In this document: positions 22,824 to 34,900 of the stretch, piece after piece
Layout of the letters: the number at the start of each line of letters is the position of its first letter
Numbering within the stretch: position 1 is the first letter of the stretch
NCBI GenBank assembly: GCA_037954235.1
Contig: JBBMOA010000015.1
Coordinates: 6,328,001-6,392,000, forward strand
Source: Aulostomus chinensis
Taxonomy: Eukaryota > Chordata > Actinopteri > Syngnathiformes > Aulostomidae
Direction: 5' to 3'
DNA length: 64,000 nucleotides
Program-made: the position numbers and the translations under genes
Notes under the pieces: generated by a model
What the model was told of the DNA's origin: nothing
What the model saw: only the letters and a program-made list of their open reading frames with translations
Databases searched by the model: none

Positions 22824-25800
22824 GTGAGTTGTCAGCAGAAATGCAGTCTATACTATCGAGAGTTGTATAAATAGAACATAAATAGCGGAGAGGTGAGAGA
22901 AAGACGAGGCTGAGGATGGATCGAAACCACAAGGTTTGCAATAAACAGGAACAGAGTGTATGGAAGCCTAATATAGGAGGTATTTATAGCTTTAGAACCA
23001 AGCACACATTACACCATCCATTTTGTGACTGACTCACATCCATGCAAGTTTACTGACACTTAGGTTTAGCTCTCAAGGCTCAAAAAGAATTTATATCTTC
23101 ATTCGCTTTAAAATGCAGTCGAACGGGTGTGTGTAACGTGAGTGCATGTAGTCATGTAAACTCGTAGACGTGTGTATTCACCCTCACGTAAAGTCAGTTA
23201 AGACATGGCGAAACATGCTCTACTCTACAACTCTGATCCCTCTGGAGCTGCAGGAGACGGTGTGTGGCTGCACTTGAGTAAAACTCTCCACTGTTTTCAT
23301 GAACATAATCCGAGAGTTCGGTTCGAGTATTTTGTCTACGACTGTTTGATTAGATATCTTGACATGCAAACATGTAAGTTTATAGTGTTAATAAGCAGGA
23401 AAAGTACTTTGCGATAAAGTTAGCTGACCTCGTGTCAATTTGCACTTGTTTTTAAAAGTGACAGGCAAACAACTTCCAGCTCAGTCGCTCAAAGTGATGT
23501 CTACTTTCCATTTGAACTTAATGTCTCTGTTTTACTTTCTGACATTTCTCTGCTGTCACTTTCCAACCCTGTGGGCTGTAGCACTCCCACATTGCCAAGA
23601 GCAAATAAACTGTGTCATTTGCACACCAAAAAAAAGCTGTTTCCTTCCATTAAAACTTTGTTTATCCTTACATTTTTGAGCTTGAGTTCTCATCAGCCCC
23701 CATACGTAAGTGAATACAGCATGGTTAGGTTTGGGCTCAAAAACTGTTGTTAAGGGTGCGTAACTTGACTTGTGAGAAATAAAGTATACATTTAGAATTG
23801 ACCCGATAGGAAAAAGTCACATATGACAACATGGAGCCAGTCCCAAGGGTTTTAGAAGAACTACACAATAACTGTAAAAATAAAAAAAAACAGAAAAATT
23901 GATTCTTTAGCATGATTTGTTTTTACCTGCACTGCCATTGACTGTCAGCTAGCCAGGCGCCACCCTTAAACCCAAAGAACACACAAACCATTAAAGAAAT
24001 CCTATTTGCTGTATGTCGAGGATGGTGTCTAAAGTGAGATGAGCTTTTTGGAGGAGTGGCTGCAGATATGCAGGGATCAAAACATCAATAAAGGCTTGTA
24101 CTAACCATTTTGAGCCCAATGACATTCTGTCCGGCTGAATCTGGAGAGGCGGTCAGCCTCCCACCCCCTTCACTGACAGACGTGGGTGTCAGCTGCTCCT
24201 TCAGGTTCCTGTTTTATCTTGAACATATTCTAATCTCTTTTTCTTTAAATCCTTAGTTTCAACGCTTGTGGCTTCTGTATTTGTTGTCATGACTTAAATT
24301 CTCAGATTGACGATCCTAATTGTTTCTCATGCTTTTTCTTCTGACTGTTTTCTTAATTAACAATATTTTGCTTCTTTGATAGCTTAAATTAATTCCGTTC
24401 ACATACAAACACACACTCGCAGGGAATTTGATTGTCACAGATAAACAAAATCTAATTGTGTTCTGTATTGACATGATTGCAACATCAACACAGAATAAAT
24501 TACTGCTGGTAATTTCTTAATTACTAAAGAAGTAATCACATTACACATGTCAACACGGTGCAACCTCATCCACCGCAGCAGGGAGCAGCTCGGGATTCCA
24601 CCTGATTGCTTCTTCCATTTGCATCCTGCCCAATCGATAATGTGATGGGCAAGGGAAGAGCAAGAGAAACATCAAGATGGGAGGAAAACAGAGTCAGCAT
24701 TTGATAATAAGGGACTTGACAAGTCCACTTAATCAGCCATGACTCCTTCCTTTCAGTCCTGCCAGTGGGCGGGCCTCCTCAGTCTTCAGCGAAGGCGTCT
24801 CCTCTCTGGCAGTTTAGTTTGATGTCATCAAAGGACGATTGATTTATTTTCCTGGAACTCCAGAACACTATTGGGTGGAACAGATTACTGTAATCACATT
24901 ACATTTGTCTGTAACATTAGCATTGTAAGTCATCAAACAATGATATCACTTCATAATGGGAATGTGCTTTATGTTATTTATTGATATTCGGTTAAAGTAA
25001 TCTAAATATTTGTGTGAGGCAGTGTTTGGGATGCCAAGGTCTTTCATATTTTATGATATATTGATTTTATTTTGAAGTGAGTGATTTTCGTAGTCTTGTT
25101 CTTGCCAGTGCTTTGTGGTAGGTGAGCTATTACTTTATTAAAGAAAAAATGTCTTGCGTATTAGTTGATAAATTTGTGTTTATGTTGGCAGTGCATAATA
25201 TTCATGATGGTAAATTCATCGCAAGTAATGTTGCAGTAATGCAGCCATTTACTAAATAATTTCTGCAAGGAGCACTTAAGTAAAGTAGAGCTTTAAATTT
25301 GGAAAAAGAAACAAGTAATGAGATTGAATTATGTTTCTTTTTAATTTTTTTTTAATAAACACAACAACAACAACACATGGTTACATCACTTACAGAGAAC
25401 AAAACAGAAACATCACCTACACACTCATACACAACTGGTTCATACATATATGACAGAAATATATCATTATATTCCAAAAAAATAACATTCCTATCGCAGA
25501 AAAGATAAATATACAAGAAGTCAGATATTAAGTTATACGAGTTCTAGCTCTGTATCCCTAGTTTGTGTTGTAGCCAGGCGCTCCCACTTCTGTCTGTTTA
25601 CTCTCTTTGAGTAATGACCTGAACATTGCCAGTTAAAGACTTTGTTGTGATTAATCAGTGAAACCCCAGAAGTCAGACAATTGGGAGTCATTTCCTGTGT
25701 GGGACTTTAGTTTGTAACAATTTCATATGCCTGGACTTTGAGGAAAACCTATGTTATTTATTTTTTCTTGTTTGTGTTACTTGTGACTTTAACCGGACGT

Positions 25801-25842
25801 TGTTCTCTTTTACTGGTATGTCTCCGCCGGTAGTCCTGACGA

Positions 25843-25845
<3 letters not shown>

Positions 25846-25901
<56 letters not shown>
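25846..25901. repeat. (GT)28 microsatellite
   Basis: Fifty-six bp of uninterrupted GT. Confidence 0.95.
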
Positions 25902-25905
<4 letters not shown>

Positions 25906-28900
25906 AGGGGAGGAATGATGTGATTTGAGCCTATGCCAATCATATTCTCTAAGATCGCAAATCATTGTAACTGTTTCATGAGTTGGCTGGCTTCGATAGC
26001 TGCAGTGTCCATCCACTCAATCACAGTTACTACCAAGGTACTGGCCAACCTGACATTAAGAAAAAGGTCATACAAGTAATAAGTAATTTGCTGCACTTAA
26101 TGGAGAAAAAATGCTTTTGTCAGAACTGAATGTTAAATTTAAGTGTCTTCTCAAGTTCGTAGAATTATTGTACTCGACTTGCAGATGTGATGTTTCAGGG
26201 TTATTCAGTAAATTATTTCTGATGACAGTATCGTGATTTAGAAAATAACAACAACAACAAAACTAAGACCGTTTTCCTCAGGATTCCAGGCTGAATCATT
26301 ATCTGATGTCATGGCTTTTAAATCATTTGTGTTCCAACCTACTTTCCTTTTTGGTCTTTCTTTCTTTTTTCTAGTACTGTTTTGCTTTGAAAAGTACCAT
26401 TTATTGGTACAATGCCAGCAAAACGGACAGTTTTTGCTTATCTGCTTGCAAGCATATCTCACCTAGCACCAAGGGCTCCTGCTCTCTATTGATATTCCAG
26501 CTCAGCATGCATGTCAGAAGCGTTTTGTCCGCCTGCTCGGCACAGGGGAGACAGTGTTTGACGGCGTGTCTCTAAATTTAATTATCCACAGCTGCTTCAG
26601 AGCAAATAGAATGATCTGTTGTATCAGCAGATTTGACAGAACTTTTTGGGGGTGGCCACACAAAAAAAACAAACAAACCACAAACACACAAGTAGATGCA
26701 CTACAGAGGCACGAGTGAAACGATAAAACGACAGGAACACTTCTGGGGTTGCACCACGTTTAACAAAGGCTGGCAAAGGATGTCTGTTTCTCTAAATGTC
26801 ATAATGATATCCTGGAGGGCTTCAAAATGCAGCTTCTGTGTTTTCATGGATCATGGAAGTTTCTAACCTGGTAGCTGCAGGCAGTAAGTCCCTCATCAGC
26901 AGGAGGAAATGTTCCTCCAGTCTAATTAGCAGGAAGCTCGGCAGTGTCCCTCTGTCTCTCTGTGGAGAATGCGTCAAAAACAACAAACTCCCGCTCTGTT
27001 GAGCTGGATTAAATGCAAAATAAAGTTTGTTGTGACTGCCTTAAATCTTAAAAGGATTTAAAAAGCTTGAGAGTTGAGCCTCAGGTATAAATATATTGAG
27101 GCATGTTTTAGTCACTAAATAGAGCAAGGGTGTAATTTGAAGGATTTTGCTTGCAGACTGAAGTGACATATTGTACAAATGCGTATGTGACTGCATACAT
27201 GCCTCGCTCTGGGCTCGAATTGCCAATGGCTTCATCGCAGTGATACAGAGACAACAGGGACTGACAAGATTTTAGTTTCTCCTGACAAATGAAAAGCCAG
27301 TCAGGCAGAGAGTCGTACTGTGCCTGTAGTTATGCCCTCATCCACTTAGGCTTTCATAAAAGGAATATAAAGAGGGAAACTTATGTCTGTCAAAATGTCA
27401 GGAAGATAAGGCAAAAATGGTCTTAACACTGTACAAATCCCTCATGTTCCGTTGCAATTATCAACAGAGTTCTTTGCATAACATGTCCTGGAAATCTATG
27501 ATTATTGTGGACAATGTCTGCTCTAATATCCCCAAATAGAGAAAACAAGATGCAGGACCCAAGGAAGAATCCCAGCTAGTGACAGAAAGTGACATGGATG
27601 GTCAGCCTGGCATTGTCTTGGCACCATGGACCGTCGCAACTTGTATGAGCCATTTATAAACACTGCGCCCGCAGCTTAGACGGGGATTATCAAACGACAC
27701 TTTGAGCCTCTTAAGCAAGCCACAATTGCAGCCAACATGGTCCAAGAGAGTGCAAGACAAAGGACATAAAGCGTGGATGAATATAAGCACAAGGACTTTG
27801 CTAAATGTCAGACAGCTTGCGTATTGTAAATGCGACTTTTATGCACTATTGTTTGAGTTGCTGCTGCTCATGTACTCTTTTTCTCTAAGCAAAATGGGGA
27901 TTGAAAGGAGAAATGGGGAGGGAGAACACATGAGGAGGAAGTAGAAGGAAGAGCAGCCACCGGCGGGCAACTGCCGCTGGATGGTTGTTGCTAAGCGTTT
28001 AATCTGTCACGCTCAGAGAATACAAACGATCTTGTAATCGTCCCCGACCTTGACATGAACAGCAAGGTCGCAAGGGAACTGGACTATTTTGCATTTCCCA
28101 CAGATGCTTTTTCGAGACACACAGAACAATTAGTAAACTGGATAAAAAGGAATTGAGTCAGTCTTATACACCCGCTTCCCAGAGCTTGGGCTGGCAGATT
28201 CCTAATACTTAATTATGATAAAGGGGTACTTAATGCAACCACTTGTGGACTATATGCTTATGATAAGTGCAAGTGCTGCTGCCACTGATTGTTTCAAATA
28301 CTGCATATGTTTAATCTATAATTATTTAACATGGGAAGAGAAGTAAATTAAAGAACTAAATAATATGTGCCTTGATAATGAAATTTTAGCAGTACCTTGT
28401 CTGTTGCAAGCGTATATAATGTGTACTGGAGAGTTTGGCAGGGTTCCACACTGATCTCACACTAAGAGGGAGGCTGCTAGAGTATTAATGTGTTCGTTCA
28501 GCGCTTGAATGCATCAGCCCTGGAATTGCCTTTATGTTATTAAGGGATTTTTGTCCTCTGACAACAGCACATTACCTCTATTATTGAATATGCTAAGAGT
28601 TGAGATATGATTATACTCCAGGCAAATTCAATTTCAGTTTTCAGCAGTTTGATTATAAAAGCCTGGACTTGGGTCTTTTAAGTGAAGTAAGTATGGGCTT
28701 TGGTTTTATTCCAATGAGGGATAATGGAACTGACCCCCTCTTAGCATCTTAACAGACTCAACTGACTCGACCTCAAAATAGCATCAACACAGTGGGCGCT
28801 AGATTCCTGTGGGATGAGTTTTCACTTCCTTGACAATTAAATTCCCCTATTTTGTATTGTTCTTTAAGTTCTTTAATGCCATGTTTGTTCTTCTGGTACA

Positions 28901-30785
28901 GTTCATTTCTTCAGATCTGTCTTTAGCACTGTGATCTGATCACATGCAGACTGCTCTTTGTGTGTTAGCTCACGTCTTTGGGATTCATTTATAGTTGTGG
29001 TTTGGGTCTATATGGCCATAGTCCATGACATTGATTAGCACATACAGTTTTGCAGAAGATACACCACTAAAAATCTAGTAGATGGCAGTGTAGATACTGA
29101 ACCTCAGCAAATAAGACAACAAAAAAGAGCTCCGACCAGATGAGGAAATGGTGTGGAAACAAGCATGTGGAAGGGAAATGTTGTTGTAAATGTCGCTGTA
29201 ATGAGGTTATGAGGCGGACCGGTCAAAGCTGCTGCAATCTGCATTGATGAGATTTACATTTCCAAGGAGGTGCATGTCAGACAAGGCCGGATGTTGCGGC
29301 ATTGATTAGACACACAATTATAAATCAAGATTGCATTTTGAATGACCAGTTGTGATGTGGTCTCCTGCACCAGCTTTATATGCACTTAAATAAGTACATT
29401 GTTTCAGGTAGCAAAGACGGGATGCAGTGTGTTGCCTTGGCTGATGGAAATAAAACAAAAACGATAGTTCCACACAAACCAAACTGACCATGACATACAA
29501 ACATACAAACACAACGTGTCAGTTTTATAGAGAATCCACTTTACTGTCATTAAGAAGATGCCGGCTTTGTTTGTTTATGCTGTCACCTGCACTGGTGTGT
29601 GAGGGACTTATGTCATCAGACTGGTGACGTGTAACATAAAAGCCTCTGTGTCAGGTCTGACACCGTCCCGCTAGTTGTCAACAAGCCTCAGTGACCACCT
29701 CCTCAGCCACCTTAAAGGTAGAACACTGATGCCTTCAACTACCATTTTAGCACGTTTTAATCAGAATCATGAGGCTCACAACAGCACAACTTGCCCACCT
29801 TGAGTAAGTTGTGTAAAACTGACTTAGGGACCCTTAAGCACATGGGTCCATAAATCCGACCGTCAGATCACAACAAGAGCTGGGTTCCAGACGAGCTCAT
29901 TGAGCCACGGAAGATCAAATCAAGGTGGAATGTCTGCTGGGATCAGTAACTTTTAAACTCCCTTAAAGTGCAAATAGATCAAATCAGGTGGAAGATGTGA
30001 AATGATCTAGGCAATGATGGAGATTTCCATTCATGCATCCACGTGTGTGTGTGTTTTGATCAAGAACTGGCATGAGTGATGATCTGATCACTGTGAACTG
30101 TGTATGCACGTGTTGATGAGGGCTGGAGTAGCTATGGCAGAAGGTGCAATCTCTGCTTTCATCCTCAGTGTATCCACAGGCAAACTGGTGATGTGCACAT
30201 GTAAGTGTGAGCGAGTGCTGAGAGGTGTTAACAAGAACACCTGGCTGTTTGATTTGTAGAGAGTTCTGTTTCGAGTTTATTGAAGAAAAAAAGTTTCTCC
30301 TCGTTAGCACTGTCTCTCTTAACTGGCACCAAGGGTGGAAGTGTTTGATTTGCTCTTCCTGTACTCACATGCTGAGTGCAGTATTTGTTTAAATCAGCAT
30401 GAAGCCGTAGATATGAGAGAAAATTATATATTTGTCTAGCAAGTTTCTATGTTCTATTTTAGAGCCATTTTAAGCTGACATACTGGATATTTGGTAACTA
30501 ATTGTCGAAGGATTTTGATTTTGGCTGCCGTAGACGAGGCCTGAGGTGAGGCAGCCGGTATCCTGTGAACTGCTGGCCAGCCGTGCGTCATAAATAATCC
30601 CATTATTATTACAATCATGTTGTTTAACCCTCACAAAATGTTTCATTTCATTAAACTGATGCAGAGCACATCAACTGCTATCAGTTTCATAGACCTGCAG
30701 ACCTAACCAGGTTTCTAGCAACTTAATCGTAGTTGTATTGCGCATCTTCACTTTGTATGTTCATACTTTGCGACTGTTAAAAATG

Positions 30786-30806
30786 TCTTTCTCGTTCTCT
30801 CTCCAG
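30786..30806 (+). promoter_or_regulatory. 3' splice site (polypyrimidine tract and AG) of the fstl exon
   Basis: A run made almost wholly of C and T (tctttctcgttctctctcc) ends in AG at 30805-30806. Reading on from it gives an open frame in phase 1, and every cysteine of the follistatin domain lies downstream, so this AG defines the exon start. The frame can be read further upstream on paper, but that sequence is the pyrimidine tract itself. Confidence 0.85.
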
Positions 30807-31049
30807 CCCTTTCTGACCCAGACGGAGGCCCCTGTCGGAGGACTTATTGCGGACGGGGTCGACAGTGTGTCTTGATGGCAGAAAGCGGCCGGGCTGAGTG
30901 CGTTTGCCAGGAAAAATGCAGGTCCTCCTTTGTGCCGGTGTGTGGCTCAGACGGCAGGTTCTATGAGAACCACTGCGAGGTTTACAGAACCGCTTGCCTG
31001 GAGAGGAGACGGATCTATGTGGTGCACAGCAAGGACTGCTTCTTCAAAG
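30807..31049 (+). CDS. fstl4: Internal exon of follistatin-like 4 (or 5): follistatin/Kazal domain
   Basis: This is one coding exon of a secreted follistatin-like glycoprotein. It carries two bases, 80 full codons and one base, so it starts and ends in phase 1. The peptide has exactly ten cysteines, at exon residues 9, 14, 20, 31, 33, 37, 45, 56, 63 and 77, which is the follistatin-domain pattern. Residues 9-33 form the FOLN hairpin and 33-77 the Kazal module, with the signature VCGSDGRFYENHC at 44-56. The end, HSKDCFFKG, matches the point where FSTL4/5 proteins pass into their EF-hand region. FSTL4 and FSTL5 are extracellular proteins with follistatin, EF-hand, Ig and beta-propeller-like parts. 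The RGxxCVL stretch and the RFYENHC and HSKDCF wording resemble human FSTL4 slightly more than FSTL5, but this comparison is from memory. No signal peptide, EF-hand or Ig exon was found nearby. It is certainly a follistatin-domain exon; fstl5 is the main alternative name. Confidence 0.85.
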
Positions 31050-31055
31050 GTACAG
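31050..31055 (+). promoter_or_regulatory. 5' splice site (GT donor) of the fstl exon
   Basis: The junction reads AAAG followed by GTACAG. Cutting here leaves one base of the glycine codon after FFK, which is phase 1 and equals the phase at the exon's other end. Read-through past the GT reaches a stop at 31121-31123 without any recognisable protein sequence, which supports the donor call. Confidence 0.8.
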
Positions 31056-31190
31056 CTCGATGGTCAAACATTCATACAGAGCTGCCACAAATGAGGGAAA
31101 ATATGTACTTAGCAGTTATTTGAACATCCAGGATTATGGTTATGTCATCCCTGTGTGGTAGCGACGGCTGCTGTCAAAATTAAGCTCCTG

Positions 31191-31212
31191 CCCCCCCCCC
31201 CCCCCCCCCCCC
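31191..31212. repeat. Poly-C tract (C22)
   Basis: Twenty-two consecutive C, 141 nt past the donor of the fstl exon. Confidence 0.95.
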
Positions 31213-32801
31213 AAATTGTGGGAAAGTTGCTGTTAACCCCACTAGTGACAGCATCAGGCTTTTTGCTGAAGTAGAAAAACATTTTGGAGGCAGTTTAATT
31301 TACAGTCTGTCTTTCATTTATTTATCCATCTGCTATCACTTGAGAACTATAACACAATATGCTCCGCTTTTAATTTGTGGCCAGCAGATTCCTTGCTTAA
31401 ACCAGCATATAGCGAAACCAGAAATGTATTTGTGAAGTTGGTTGACGGTAGTTCTCGTGGTTTCTCCAGCAGCTGGAAGGGACATTGACATTAAAGCATT
31501 GCATGTAGCTCACTTTAATTGTGCATCATTCAACTCCAAACCAGACCACGTCAGCTCATGAAGAGGGCTGTTCTGATTTTGACATTTTTTCTGGTGCAAC
31601 TGCTGCAGTGCTGCTTCACCGGGGCTCTCTGTCTTTGATGTCTGACTGCATCTGTTTGGTACAGGTTCACAATTTTGATGCTTTTTTAGTGAAAATTGCC
31701 CCAAAATAATGCTCTGATACCTGCGAGGCATACTTGAAGGCTGCTGTGGGGCTTTTGACTTCATCTTGATGTTGAATCATTCAAACAGCAACAGAGTTGT
31801 ACAGACAGCACGTTGCAATTGTTCTGTAACACGTTGCCACCTGTCGAGCTCTAGTCAAAAGCATCAGTCACCATGCAAATCACGCCGGCTCTGTCACCTG
31901 ACACCCATTCAGTTGGGATGAAAGAATGAATTCATTTGTTCTTTGGCACCGGAGGCTGTGGCTCAGGGTCAATGTTGTCGCCTGGGAAACAATAGCTAAG
32001 CACCGACACTGGTGCTTATCAGGTGCTGCATTCATCTCATTTTGTGTGCTCCACCGCTGTAATTACACTCTTTTCAATTTAAATCGCCATAATTACTTGG
32101 CAGTTGGTCCTAATCACAAAACTGGCATCAAAATCACATAGTCATATAAATACCTGGATGGTATTTGTATTGTGTACTATGAACATAATGATTTGTCCAG
32201 CTGAGGAATTTCATGTCAGTTTTAAAGGGTAAATGTTACGGACATGTAGCTTACAGTCTCGTTGCACTTTCATTAAAAAGTTCAAATGATATTCTATGAG
32301 ATAAAGCAGAACTAAAATGATAACATTCCTACAGATGCCAACAATCCTCAACCAATATCTGTGACTAATGTCAAGAAACACTCGTCCCCTCTACTACCTG
32401 GACTACATCAATATCCTACGCATTACCGCTAGGTTACTGTGGATCACCGGTTCTCTCCTTGTAAATCATTCAAATCCTCCCTCCATGACTATCGCTTCAG
32501 AGCAAAAGTGCACTCTCAGCATCAACAGTCAGCACTAATAGCCACCGCGCAGCCCTGTCGCTTCATCACGACTTCGATTTGACCCTGAGGAGGTGAATTC
32601 GAAGGAGTTCCTTTTAAAATCGCATGACTAGTCACGTTGATGCAATATTTCAAGGTTAAGAAATAGTAATTGGGGCTGAAATGATTGTGATTGGTTCCAT
32701 CTGTGGGCTTGATTTCTGCTACGGACTCGTCTTAACCCTTTTTTTTTATTTCTTTAAAGTGTGAATGTGAAAGCTATTATTGTTTAGACTGTATACTGCA
32801 C

Positions 32802-32829
32802 AACACACACACACACATACATGCACACA
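32802..32829. repeat. (CA)n microsatellite, short and interrupted
   Basis: About eight CA units, then further CA units separated by TA and TG interruptions. Confidence 0.85.
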
Positions 32830-33016
32830 CTCTCATACACAACAATGGCAGCAGTTGTAGACATGAGGGAGGGAGGGATTTCTGGCAAATACCACCATGC
32901 ATAGCTAATTCACATAAGAGATGTTCAGTCAGCACATTAGGCTTAAAACTCAAGATGACTGAAATCAAAACCAGCAGGAGCCGGAGATGTTGGAAATCAG
33001 TCATATGTCAGAGGAG

Positions 33017-33018
<2 letters not shown>

Positions 33019-33070
<52 letters not shown>
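33019..33070. repeat. (GT)26 microsatellite
   Basis: Fifty-two bp of uninterrupted GT. Confidence 0.95.
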
Positions 33071-33071
<1 letters not shown>

Positions 33072-33630
33072 TCAAATGGGAAGTAATTATGACACCTGAT
33101 GTATGATGGCGTGTTTTGAAAGCATGTCTCAGAAGACTGTGCTACAGCTCGTTTTTCAAAACTTCAATTTATCAATTCATAAACAGCTGAAGAGGTGGGG
33201 TTTTGCAGACATGCTCAAACTTCTGCTGGACTGTTGGTTGCCACGCCACATCCTCGCTGCACCACCCAGAACACAACACATATTTATTTTCACAACTATA
33301 ACGTACAGAAATACACAGTGCATGGTGTTTACATACATTTTTCTAAAATACGAATTATTCCCAGAACTCCAGGAAATGGCAACATGTTAAATGTCAGTAT
33401 TTCCTGTAGCAAATACCTTTAAAGACCTATTTAGGCTTTCTTATTGTAACGATTTCTATAATAAATGAACAACCGTCTGCAAACAACACAACAATAAGTG
33501 AGCGATACACCTTGACTGAAGTATTGATGTTCCATTGCAACCTGTGTAAAGTAACTGCTTAAAAATCAGACTAAACTTTATTTTCTCCTCCCTTCCGAAC
33601 CCATGTATCGTTTTTTTGTTTTTTTTTTAG

Positions 33631-33681
33631 AGTCTCGATTGTCTTTTGAGTCACCGTTGTCCCACCATGAAGCCCCCACAA
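33631..33681 (+). CDS. Candidate 51-nt micro-exon, phase 1/1 (unconfirmed)
   Basis: A strong T-rich tract ends in AG at 33629-33630. From there the phase used by the fstl exon stays open for 51 nt and meets GTATGC at 33682. Two bases, 16 codons and one base keep phase 1 at both ends, so it could be spliced into the fstl message without breaking the frame. The peptide, SRLSFESPLSHHEAPT, has no known counterpart in FSTL4 or FSTL5. T-rich tracts followed by AG are common in this DNA, so chance is a serious alternative. Confidence 0.12.
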
Positions 33682-34883
33682 GTATGCATTAAATTGATAA
33701 TTTTACATTCGAAGTTGATGAACCTAAAAGCACTCTGGCTGAAAGCCAATCTCCCTCTATTTAAGGCTATGACCAAAGTCCCAGTTTCAAATTTGGCAAA
33801 TTCTTGTGCATGATTTTCTTCTCATCGTGGCGCCTGACTGCTCACAGCCAGACCAAAATGTTTCTTCGGGCAAAAGGACACATATTTGGTTTCCTGCTCC
33901 CGTTTTTAGTTTCTTTGGAAAACTCAAAGGATCCAGGCATAGCTGGAATTCATGTTTATGAAAGTGTGAAAGAAAAAGTTGCCAGCACTCATTAAATTTT
34001 TTTTCTGCCTCATTATGGATAATGTCATATTGTCCAGCAGACAAATCTGCTCCCTAGTTTTATTATTTTGCTGTAATCTTTATGTACTGTACCCAGCAAC
34101 ATCTGTTCTTTTTATAGCATTATTTATTGAAAATGTTAAGAAAGAGGTTCAGCTCTCCTTCTATCCATAATTCTTTTTTTTTCTTTTTTTTTTTTCAGAC
34201 AGTGGAGAATAACAAGGGCAAGAGTTTAATTGTCCAAACTCAGTGTTGGTCTGTTGCTGCAGACACTGTAACAGAAGCAGAAGGATTTTCCAACTCTTTG
34301 AGCCCTCAGATATTCTCTTTGATGCAACTCTAGCCCGCCTCTGACCTGATGCACTCGAAAGTGTTTGAGAATGGGGTTTTTTTTTAGTTTGTGACAGGCA
34401 GGCAGGAGGTGATATATGTCTCACATAGTGAAAAGGATTGTTCTAAACCTCTGGATGAGTTGCTTTGTTTGCCCTGTCGCTGACTTCTTAGTATTTAAAC
34501 TTAGTGAACATAGCTGATGCTTTTATTCTTATCGACTTAACAATGAGTGAGTGAAGAATAGAACAGCAGAAGGAGAAAATAAGCTTAAACTGCCACGTTC
34601 TCAAACAAAAACATCGTTATTATGCAATATCAGAATAGGTTTTCACTGTTGCACCTCTGCAGTAACTTAGACTCTATTTTCACTGCAGCTCTTGTGAGAT
34701 TATTCTGAGCCAGCTGTCCAAATCACAAAGACTTAACTCAAGAACTGGCACAGAAACTGCAGACGTCCTCACACAAGTGAAAGTCACCGAGTCTCCTCAT
34801 GAATGGAAAATTGATAGACTTCGGCTTCAAAGTCAAGAAAGTCAAGTGTTATTTGACCTTGAATGGCCTCGGAACCGGCACGC

Positions 34884-34900
34884 GGTCCATAAAATGGACC
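34884..34900. repeat. Short perfect hairpin (7-bp arms, 3-nt loop)
   Basis: ggtccat and atggacc flank aaa. The 15-base core gtccataaaatggac recurs at 36128-36142. Confidence 0.8.

Larger units (their letters stand above)
21244..30785. other. Presumed intron upstream of the fstl exon
   Basis: No other coding exon was recognised. It holds a 56-bp GT microsatellite, a possible SINE head near 22225-22290 (gagtagctcagtcagctggg), the candidate first exon described separately, and AT-rich sequence with A/T runs around 25340-25500 that might be the worn 3' end of a LINE on the minus strand. The rest is unique-looking AT-rich DNA. Confidence 0.5.

Noticed and set aside
25320..25720. Possible minus-strand LINE 3' end with an A-rich tail
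   Set aside because: No reverse-transcriptase sequence, no target duplication and no convincing family wording, so it is mentioned only as intron content.
34172..34215. Strong T-rich tract ending in CAG at 34198
   Set aside because: In the required phase the frame stops after four codons, so it is not the next fstl exon.
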